Below, one piece after another: positions 11,566 to 20,700 of a stretch of DNA of 22,746 nt. The stretch comes from Botryllus schlosseri (Eukaryota > Chordata > Ascidiacea > Stolidobranchia > Styelidae). The DNA is taken from the NCBI GenBank assembly GCA_000444245.1, contig ATSW01007200.1, forward strand, positions 1 to 22,746, written 5' to 3'. Each line of letters starts with the position of its first letter. Within the stretch, counting starts at the first letter, position 1. The notes beneath the pieces were generated by a model. The model was given only the letters and a program-made list of their open reading frames with translations. It did no database searches and was not told the DNA's origin. The position numbers were made by a program, and so were the translations under genes.

Positions 11566-11650
11566 GTCGACGGCCGCCAACGCATACTAATTAAATTACG
11601 TGTCACGGCCGCACAAATTTCCGTCTACGGCCGCAGGTTGCCCACCCCTG
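11566..11650. mobile_element. Orphan right end of another hAT element
   Basis: The complement of the end reads CAGGGGTGGGCAACCTGCGG, a frequent hAT terminus. ACGGCCGC occurs three times within 75 bases as subterminal repeats. No partner left end was found upstream. The CAGGGG at 10290 does not match beyond six bases and pairs better with 11153. Confidence 0.5.
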
Positions 11651-12388
11651 GTATAGGCTATTGATCATATGGGACATATGGGACTCATCGCGTTAACTAC
11701 TGCAACGGGTACCGTTCAAAGGGTGGAGTATGACTTGGACTTCCTTCCAGGGCACAAACTCTGAAACAACATATTACAAGTTCCGTCTCAATTCATACAC
11801 TATCCATTACCAATCAAGATCAAACAACCTTATATTCGTTGTAGGCACGAATCCCATTATTTTAAAAGGAAAAACCGCTATAAAGAATACTGACCCCTGA
11901 CAGACGCTCCGCTGATTTTGGAATGCACCTTACTTATTCCGGAAAGTAAAGTGTTTTTGCAAAGCAATTGAAAGTCGATGGAGTTTACTTCCTGTCGATG
12001 ACCCGAACCAACAGATGACGTGAAATGGTTCAAAATAAAATGTATCTCTTTGTGCCACTAAAAGGAGGATATTATTTGCTCCATATGAAACTTTGCTGGC
12101 GGAATGTATCTGCAATAGCATAACGTAAGCTATTCTTTTGAAGCATACATAACGTATGAACCTCAACTGTAGCTATACTTGAAATTCAAATTTCTATTCT
12201 TGAGATAGCCGTAAATACCTAACCGTTTAACGAGCTATAATTCATCTACTCCCTCGATCAGGTATACTCCTCGATTATATATGCCTGCAGAACAAAGTGC
12301 AATATGTGACGAAGCAATTTTACAGAATAAGTAGATGAATACTTTCACGGTAATGCAATCGTTCGGTGCGGACGGACAAATTAACTCA

Positions 12389-12492
12389 TGTACAGTTGCA
12401 CCTATAGTTGTGCACTGTACAGTATACATACATAGTACAGTACACAGTAGGGTACAATATATAGTGAATCTGAATAGTTGTACACTGTACAG
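12389..12492. repeat. TGTACA-rich palindromic tract
   Basis: Repeated TGTACAGT/ACTGTACA and GTAC-centred words over about 100 bases, partly self-complementary (TGCACTGTACAGTATAC, TTGTACACTGTACAGAC). Confidence 0.5.
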
Positions 12493-13620
12493 ACATAGGG
12501 AGCATCGTCAAAATATTACTAATTAAATAGCGTTGTTGTTCTCTAGTCGTTTCGACTCCGTACACCTCTTCAATGTATCGAGATCATATGGTGTTTTGAA
12601 ATGATAAATTTTGGCACCATCGCCTCATAATGTTTACGCCCTAAATTTGAAGAAGAACACGTATACCTTTTCCCCGCTCCGAGGCTGTACGGTACGTGGA
12701 TCAAGGACATCCACCCATAAGTATTATAACTTACTTCCCGACGAGTAGATGACGTGCATCATTTTTTTTGGATACATGTCTTGATTAGTCTCAAAATACA
12801 TCACAAGCGTGTCTTTACTCTTTATGAAAATTCAAGTAAGACTATGGATAACATCAAGTGTCGGCGTCCAGTTGCGCTTAGTTGACGTTTTAGGGAGCGT
12901 GCGGTCTGTAGGCCAATAGATGCGTGAGCTTTGTGCATACTAAGTTACCGCATTGAATGCATCAACGTATTGACCAATTGATTAGTAACTTCCATTGCAC
13001 ATTGTACTCCCAAGGGGATGGTCAGGGACAGTGTGCAACTGTGCATTGTGCGCATACGAAAACTAAATTTCAAACAATATCGTAGGCATTTTATATTTCC
13101 AATTTCCATCCGCTAAGGACACACCACGTACAGTGCGATGCAATGAACAGAAAGTAGGATGTCGAAACGGATAACTATGGTCATTTAATCTTTCTTCCAG
13201 CATGGCCTAGTGCCATATGCAGCAGTGTTATAATTCAGATGTGACTTCTTTCTCAGACGCTTTCCCTGCTCTTTCATTCGTATCATTGTGTACGTCCTTC
13301 ATCGGGTCTTCCTCTGGGCTTATTTTGTAAAGAAGCCGTAATAACGAGCAACGCAAAGGGAGAAGGGGCCCAGATCAGTCAGTCATCTGTTGAAATTTTT
13401 ATCATTTCGAAACACCACAATATATATCTCCGACGTTACGAAACAACATGGTTTACCTATAAAATAAAGTTTACCTATAAAACACCACACCTCAGAAACT
13501 AATATATGTCAATTTCACTGCCTTAACCTTCCGCGTATTCGAACGACGCAAATTATATAGCCAGCGAATAGAGACTCTCTGCGAAAAAGCAATGCACGTG
13601 GTCATCGTTATTGTTGCAAC

Positions 13621-13637
13621 GAGAGAGAGAGAGAGAA
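13621..13637. repeat. (GA)n microsatellite
   Basis: An uninterrupted GA tract of about 16 bases. Confidence 0.8.
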
Positions 13638-13827
13638 GCTCTTGCGTGACTAGAATCATGAATGTGAATGGACAATGGACATGCCGACGATGCCGTATCT
13701 TAGCCTCCGCACCTGTATCGGAGAGATTCATACACAATTACACATATTACACAACGCAGGCTACTCTCCGCGACGGATTCGGTCTGGTGAAGTCGCCTGC
13801 CACCCGTTTCTTCGCAAGCTAACAAGC

Positions 13828-13969
13828 GGTCGCACAAATCAATGAGGCAGAAATCGGTAACGTCCCCAATAGCTCACGAAAGGGCGATGGGTCCTTGGAT
13901 GTTATCACCAACAAGGCGTTCCAGTGTCCAATATGAGCTAGACATCGCACAATACCATCAAATTAAGCC
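13828..13969. repeat. Diverged dispersed repeat, copy 2
   Basis: Shares AATCAATGAG, AGAAATCG, CTCACGAAAGGGCGATG, CCAACAAGG and ACAATACCAT in order with 5900-6026. The two copies are old, with many differences between the shared words. Confidence 0.4.
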
Positions 13970-14285
13970 TGCAAATTAACTAATACCTGTTGGATCTAAA
14001 TTGGCGATGTCACTGTCGTAGTGTCGACGGTATTCGATAACCATATGAAACCATACGTCAAGCCAATATTCAATGCCCCGGCCAAGTATAGTCAACAAAC
14101 TCATATGACAAGTCATACCGACGCAGAGAAGAATACTGTATTGCTTGCTGGAGATACCACCAATTACAACTTGACGGCTACCTATGCGGTTTAACCTGTT
14201 GTACACTTTGTGCAGTATCCTATATGTAATTGTCCATTGTCCAACACATTGAGGTGTAGTTTGACGAATTTACCTCTGAATAACT

Positions 14286-14488
14286 GACCCAGTGGCGAGA
14301 AAGCGTAGTCGTATATTGCACAGCTGCAACACCAATGGGTTGTGGATTCGAGTCCGACAGGGGTCGACCCAGAATTCCTATACCTAGGTGTTGGAGGTTT
14401 ATCTAATCTCCTCGCCATCTCATCCGTGTAAGCGTAAGCGGTGTCTAATAAAAGCCTAGAAGCGGACTGTAATCAATCAAATCAAATC
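14286..14488 (+). repeat. tRNA-derived SINE
   Basis: The tRNA-like head runs from GACCC (14286-14290) to GGGTC (14361-14365), which can pair as an acceptor stem. An A-box-like TGGCGAGAAAG starts at 14293, and a B box GATTCGAGTCC (14345-14355) matches GGTTCGANTCC at 10 of 11. The 50-base spacing suits an internal RNA polymerase III promoter. A tRNA-unrelated body follows, then a tail of AATC/AAATC repeats ending at 14488. Without a full cloverleaf it is not a working tRNA. Flanking target duplications were not evident. Confidence 0.6.
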
Positions 14489-14530
14489 TGTATCTTTAGT
14501 TTGTTTGCAAGTATTTGTTAAACTACGCTT

Positions 14531-14797
14531 TCAAGGAATAAAATCGATCTTGCCAGTCCGTCCGCCTGAATACGACCTCAAAGTCTCCAATAATTCCCAT
14601 AACAACGGACTTATCCCTAACGTTAGCGGCAAATATTGAAAACACTCACTGCGCTTTGGCCAGTAGCGAGTAATCCTCTCCAAAATATCATCCCTGTTCA
14701 AGATTGTCTTGTTCGCTTCTTTACCAGGCTCCGGTCTGCCAGATTCCGTCAGCGGATCCATGATCTTGGACAGCATTTGCCATTTGCCCGAAGCCAT
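14531..14797 (-). CDS. Small unrecognised ORF, possible first exon
   Basis: An 88-codon ORF on the minus strand starting MASGKWQMLSKIMD at 14797, in a good start context (CACCAAAGATGG). The part NRDDILERITRYWPKR looks like real amphipathic protein. A donor GTGAGT occurs at 14649-14644 after codon 49, so the gene may be spliced there (phase 1) and the rest be intron. No downstream exon in matching phase was found. The SINE at 14286 lies just downstream. The family is not recognised. If real, it is head-to-head with CATSPER4, 2.6 kb apart. Confidence 0.3.
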   Translation of the reverse strand: MASGKWQMLSKIMDPLTESGRPEPGKEANKTILNRDDILERITRYWPKRSECFQYLPLTLGISPLLWELLETLRSYSGGRTGKIDFIP

Positions 14798-16632
14798 CTT
14801 TGGTGTTTGCGGCTGTGCTTGTAATATGATACTACTTTGCAACTTGGCTGTGAGATAATAGAGAGCGGCAATATATTGCAGGCATGGCATATATTACTGA
14901 AAAGTATCTTCCCGCCCATCCCCCCGACCTGACCATCGTGACCGAGTAATCACAAGAAGTCGGAAGGAAATTAACGATGCAGTTGATATTCGTCAATATC
15001 GTCCCTTTGAACGAGTACCGAAGATAGCAAATATCTGGAAAGGCGCGTGTAGCAATCCAGACAGATATGAAAAGTGTTAACGTACATAGGTGACAAAAAT
15101 TCTTGAAGACACGTCAAGTTTACGAGACAACACTGCTTCCGTCGTGTATTGTTGCGCCAACAAAATCAAAATACATGCTCGCCTTGACAAGTTGATATCA
15201 TGAGATTTAATATAGTTCGACTTGGTCAAATCTCATCATGCAATGAGCTATTGGTGAGCTTAATACGTAGTTGCACTAAAATATTCAAATTTTTACCTGC
15301 GTCATCAAACCATTCACGAGGGTATATAAACGTTATGCTTCGGTTTATGCTCATATTTGCACATAACAAGTTGATATTGATATCGATATTTTCTTTATGG
15401 TTTCAGAATGCACGAAATAATGCCATGACGGATTGGAAATATTACGGAGGGAGCTCTGAGAGATATACAATGTAGATTATACATTATAATTCGTATGACT
15501 TTTCTAGCAGGCGGCATTGGGAACTGCTGCTGTTTCTATAGAACGCTCTGGTCAGATAACCTAAGAAACTGGTGTAATTGAAATGAGTTAGAGTGCAATC
15601 GTGAATTTTAAATTCAATTACACATACATCCTCGGGTAAACACCAAAATTGCCTTCCAATTTAGCGATATAAACCTAACACCACATAATAATTTAGAAAG
15701 CTGTCCTTACGCATTTACCTCCTCCAGATATTAGCCTGCGAGTATATACATAAAAAGTAAGTTTTACAGGTTAAGGAATATCACCAAGTGGCTATTAGTC
15801 GATGGAATTAGGACAACCAGATCAAACATCGGGCCAGGATCCGGAAAATACCATTAACAATAACATTTGCGCTATTATTGGAATAAACTCGCTCTGATCC
15901 TTTCAAGCGCCAGATCGCACGATCGCTTGTTAGTATTCTCAATGGTTTCTTTTCACTGGTAATTGAAATTTGTAAAGGCGCGCAATAGTAGCCGCAACGA
16001 GTCTTAATCAGATTATTTGAAACAAAATGCCAAAATAATTTTACTGTCACTCTGTTCCGTCGGTCAATTGTAGCGTGGGAACGAAATAAGCCAGTCATGA
16101 GATATGCGATGATATGCCTTGATTGGTGATTTCACATGAATATCACCAGAATAGGCCAATTCAGTGATGCGCAAAGAACACTGTGCATTGTACAGTGTAC
16201 AACTGTACAATTATACATGTACAATGTACATAGTAGTCCGGATTAAGAAAAATAATCAGACACGATCCGGCCCAGACTCCGAATTTCTTTTCTTCACTGC
16301 ATATTAGATTTTAAGCATGTTCTAAAAACGGGAGATGTAACCACGGTTATCATTGATATGTCAATAATAAACAACGGCAACCACCAATAAACGGCCGTCA
16401 ACCAACTATGTCGGTGAATAATTTTATTCCAGAACTGGTCATTCTGCATCTATGGTCATCACATGAGAGGTCAGATATACCAAGGGTATAGTGAATGCAT
16501 CACTTTATTAAATTTGACGAATGCGAATTTATACCTAAACGGGTCCTTGAGGCAAGAGTTGCGAGATCTTTAATTCAAAACCAATCGTTTCTGGAGGTAA
16601 CCTTAATAATCACCACACATACTACACTACAC
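14798..16632. other. No recognised gene
   Basis: Intergenic sequence between the minus-strand ORF starting at 14797 and the hAT-type MITE. ORFs of 91 and 96 codons (15200-15475 +, 15808-16098 -) have no motifs or codon pattern suggesting protein. The only structure noted is the TGTACA tract at 16180. Confidence 0.45.
16180..16232. repeat. TGTACA-rich palindromic tract
   Basis: About 50 bases made almost wholly of GTACA/TGTAC words (TTGTACAGTGTACAACTGTA and following), related in style to the tract at 12389 and to 10434-10463 inside the hAT relic. Confidence 0.5.
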
Positions 16633-17241
16633 CAGTGCTTTTCAACCTTTTTGAGAACCATCCGCACTTTCATTTTTGCAAAAAATTCTACCGCACAAAC
16701 CAACCAATTTATTACACAAAAATAAAATGAAGAGAGTTCACACTATTTTATTCAAATGTCCAACAAGTAGGCTACCGTCGGGGCCTATCGTAATCCCTGC
16801 CACCGGTTTATCAATGTCTCGGTTGCTGCTAAATATTTATAACTATTTTACAACTTATGCAAAACTTATTGCCCTATAGCTCTCCGCATTAGTTCATCAA
16901 GCGTCTCAACAAGAAAACAGCTCCATTTCCGCGTTTAGACCGCTAGTGCACTAAAGTCCGTTTAATAGGCCAAATAATTTATTGTGGGAAATAATGAGAA
17001 ATAATTGTTCCAAAAGTAACGATTAGTGGTGCGTCCTAAGTCCAACTGTTTTGTTTACTAGAAACGCGTCACAACGGCAATTTAGGGAGCCACCGTACTT
17101 CATATCATATTATCTTTATTTGCATTATTCGACGTCAGAAAAAAATATATGCACAATGTTCATCCGCACCACGTTTGTCATCCGCACTGAAATTTGGTCA
17201 TCCGCACAAGTACGTACTATATCACAGGTTGAAAATCACTG
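16633..17241. mobile_element. 609-bp hAT-type MITE upstream of CATSPER4
   Basis: The left terminus CAGTGCTTTTCAACCT and the complement of the right terminus CAGTGATTTTCAACCT match at 15 of 16 bases. This is the common hAT end pattern CAGTGNTTTTCAACC. Flanking 8-mers CACTACAC and CATGACAG agree at 5 of 8, a decayed target duplication at best. CATCCGCAC occurs once near the left end and three times near the right end, all in one direction. No transposase coding was recognised. It ends 176 bp before the CATSPER4 start codon. Confidence 0.72.
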
Positions 17242-17417
17242 CATGACAGTGACTACTGTCTAGTAATCTAGTATTTCGACACTATTACATATTCATTAAA
17301 CATAACCATTGTTACCGGATAAAGACGTGAGAATAAATAAACGAAGAATTTGGTCCGACATTAATCACGGACAGAAATTGCTCACACCGCAGCCATACCG
17401 AAATAAACGAAGCGACA
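17242..17417 (+). promoter_or_regulatory. CATSPER4: 5' leader and likely proximal promoter of CATSPER4
   Basis: This is the 176 bases between the end of the hAT-type element and the start codon. No TATA box is clear. The 11-mer AATAAACGAAG occurs twice, at about 17336 and 17403, the second just before the start codon. The transcription start may lie here or inside the upstream element. This is inferred from position alone. Confidence 0.3.
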
Positions 17418-17733
17418 ATGAAACGATGGAAGACCAAAGTAGCGGGTGTTATGCACATGAAGTCGTTTCTTGACCAAAGAAAAGCTGCGGACCATCTCAA
17501 CGGTGTCGAGGATGACAAAAGTGACAACGAGGAAAAAGTGGTCTCCGAAATCTCCAGAAGGTTTTGCTTCGAATCGAGCGATGATAGGAAGCTGCGAAAG
17601 CAGAGACAGGGGGCGTTGCTCGATCAATTGATGGAAGTCGATATCAACAATATTGTGGATAAGGACGATGACGATATTGCGAATTCGGTAGCGGGTATGG
17701 TGATAAGTGTTTTGGATTCAGTTTACTTCAAAG
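17418..17733 (+). CDS. CATSPER4: CATSPER4 exon 1 (cytoplasmic N-tail and start of S1)
   Basis: The exon encodes 105 codons plus one base and ends at donor AAAG|GTAAGT (phase 1). The N-tail is strongly charged, with Glu/Asp patches near residues 45-55 and an Asp run near 80-86. It differs from the mammalian N-tail, as expected of the least conserved part of the family. The last 10 or so residues (SVLDSVYFK) lead into S1. The stretch is open in this frame, and overlapping ORFs on the other strand are shadows. Confidence 0.85.
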
Positions 17734-20700
17734 GTAAGTTTACTACAATGTAAATCGCAGATGAGTAGTTGTTTCATTTCGAAATCTATATCCAATTCCT
17801 GACATAACCGAAGACCATATTTAACTCTCATTCGATACAATGTCCGAATCCACATTTTTATATTTCCCTCAACTTGAGTGTTGTAGACTTTCACAACGGC
17901 AAACAGACGGAAGGCAGAATCCTCGCACTATAGTGAGTGAAGTTTCACCTCTAGAAAAATACGCTTGAGACGATGGAATGGGAATTATTAGAATTGAATG
18001 GTATACCGCGACTACTATACTCAGCTTTTAACATTGTCATATACTGTCATACAATGGCCTATCTATAGTTTCATATTTCATTCAAAAATCTGATATATTC
18101 AATAGGTGTAATGTGAATTTCTTCAAATTCCTGATTTGTCCACGCACAATATCACAGAAAATTATATAGCATGGAATTACAACTGTGCATGTTCTGGTCC
18201 TGCACGCAGTTCATACACGGAAATTGGAAAGCAAAAGCATTCAACAATATACTTGTATTACCTGGAAATGAAACTAATCCAGGGCAATGCGCATGACATT
18301 AACTGCTGGCTGTTTCAATGACCACAAACCAAGTGTACCGACGATGCCGCTGATGATCTATAATCTTGAATTCCAGCCATTATATTCTTCGTAATCTTCA
18401 TCAACGCCATACACATTGCGCTGCAGACAGTCGACTCCATATCTGTTCCCTATTCTAATGTGTTCTACGTCGTCGACAATATCATCATGGGTATATTTAT
18501 CGGGGAAATTGTGCTGAAATGGTACAGCGGATTCGTCATTTTTTGGAAGGATTACTGGAATATCTTGGATTTCTCTGTGATATTAGTACTACATGTGAGT
18601 ACCGTTTCAGAAATGCGGGCGAATATATTTGGAATCGTAGTACAGTTTATATCGTTAATTTTGGTAATCAGATCCCAAGGGATGCCTTTCTGTCCTCGGA
18701 GCCAGAGTTGTCTCAACAAATACTGATACCCTTTGTGACTCGTGATTTGATTTGACACACACACTGGTTGCGACTTATACAAAATCAAATATTCACCATT
18801 TCAAAATATCTCAATATCGCGGTGTATCGATGACAGAGTATCGAAATGTGAAGTAATTTCTTGTTAACAAACCGCATGAAAATCCAGAGGACTTGAGTAA
18901 AAAAAATACAGATATATTATGTATGCGAGTTGTGAACTTTAAATCATCCCACATGTGTGTCGTGTTCACCATGTTCATACTTCATACCTGATCATCAATG
19001 GTTGTGTTGATACTTGATATCTACGCCTCCACGAGTATACTAGTATACAAAAGATATAGATGGACGGGCAATGGGCATGGGCATCGAGTCAAATATTCAT
19101 TGTGATGTCATCAAGTACACGATGCCAGCCTTCCCGATGCTACCGATCGAAAATAGGCCCTTAGCGGTAATCCATGTAGTTCCATACTTCCATTTTCCAC
19201 GATCGATGTGAATTTCTGTTTTAGCTTGGGTCTTGGATGTCATTCTTGAGTAATACACGACTCTTGCGAATACTGCGGATAATAAGAGCATTTCGGAGCT
19301 TGAAAACCGTAACATCACTGACGGGTTTGTCAATCGTAGTCGAAACGATTCTACAGGTAAACACCGAATTTAATCTAGATGTGCCTACGTCATGCGATAC
19401 TGAGCAATGTTGTCGATCTACAGTCAATCCCAGACATGGCCAACATCATGGTTCTGCTGTTCATATTCATGATTGTACTCAGCGTTGTTGGAGTGAAGTT
19501 GTTCGGGAAATATGTTCCGGAGTATTTCGGCGATCCGCTCAAGTGCATGTTCTCAATTTTCGTTTGTTTCACGCAGGTAAGCGAAACCGCAACTCGATGT
19601 TGAATATACAGCTGGCCTTTCGTATATAGCAGTACCTAGTGGTTGGCGATTTTAGCATAGTGACATCTTATTGTCTGGGGTTACGATACGTCCTCTTTTA
19701 AGAGGATTCGTTCTCTTTATTGACTTTTTTGAAAGTGTCCTCGGAGGAAGCCTAAATGTCCTCTTTTTTGATAATTTTGGATAAATATATGGCAAAATAG
19801 ACGTAGACACAGTAAATCAGCACTGAAGTAACGCTCCCGCGGGTATTTTGGGACCTGGGCCGGAAAGTTGACCCTTTTTTAGTCAACCGACTACGGAGTG
19901 GGAAAAATTTACCATTTTTCAGGATTTTCCTCCGGTTTTGCAAGTCTGAAAAAGTGTCCTCTTTTCAGATTTTCAAAATATGATAACCCTATTATTGTCC
20001 CAATACAGGCGTAGAGGTAGTTAGACAGAAACGACGTACACGGATAATTGTTTTTGTACCAAATACTTCTCTCTGTTTGGTCAGAGGATCGATGGTGATG
20101 TCACTAACGGCGGAGCGAGCGAAAATCTTTAGATAGAAACGGAATCATCCTGAAGCTACTTTTGCATTGATTCCAGAAGCATAAATCAAGCTCTAGATAA
20201 AACATCACGCACAATGGTCGCGGGGAAAAACAATATACTATCGACGATTGGTATTTACTTTTCCACCCGAGCCACCATCCGTACTGACACTATCAATCCT
20301 CGGGTAACAGATGAGAGGCGTTACACAAATGCTGGGAGCCGTGTCTGTCGGTTGTGCTAACATATGTACATCAGTATAATGTGGTAATGGTGACATATGA
20401 CTGACGTCTGTAGAAGTCTGTAGAGTGGGCACGTTTGATCAATGAGCTAATAATTCAGACATAGCAAAATTCACATGCATTCAGTGCCCCTTTCAAGTAG
20501 ATCGCAAGTAATCTTAAGTCTTACATACATGCTGTTTGGTAACCGTGGGATCGTTCGTAGATACACTGACACCTTAGTCAAATTCCAGGACGGTTGGATG
20601 CAAATATTTCGAAACTTTGAGAAGTATCGAGAGGACGACCAGTTCACATATGCGAGCGCATGCATTTTCTTCATAATCACAATCTTGACAGCTGCGTTTA

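Larger units (their letters stand above)
11651..14285. other. No recognised gene
   Basis: AT-rich. Apart from the TGTACA tract, the GA microsatellite and the copy 2 repeat I see no structure. A 76-codon minus-strand ORF (13976-14206) has a fair acceptor and donor, but neighbouring frames are also partly open and no phase partner was found. Confidence 0.45.
19577..20588 (+). other. CATSPER4 intron 4, splitting the pore filter
   Basis: A 1012-base phase 0 intron between Gln273 and Asp274 of TQDGW. It carries a 316-bp hAT-type MITE (19676-19991) and an antisense exon-like ORF (20259-20417). Confidence 0.88.

Noticed and set aside
10290-11650. One large hAT element running from CAGGGG at 10290 to CCCCTG at 11650
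   Set aside because: The ends match for only six bases, whereas 10290 and 11153 share GGGTCGCG-type termini, so two separate elements fit better.
13985-14152. Minus-strand exon-like block with acceptor CTCCAG and donor CAACAG|GTATTA
   Set aside because: It does not match the phase of the possible first exon at 14797, and two frames are partly open. No family recognised.
14286-14365. Functional tRNA gene
   Set aside because: Only the acceptor stem and B box are convincing; the D and anticodon arms do not fold cleanly and a SINE body follows.
18460-18726. Reading exon 2 straight on through 18594
   Set aside because: The extension loses CatSper similarity at once and runs past a consensus GTGAGT donor. 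Exon 3 joins in phase with the S4 helix.
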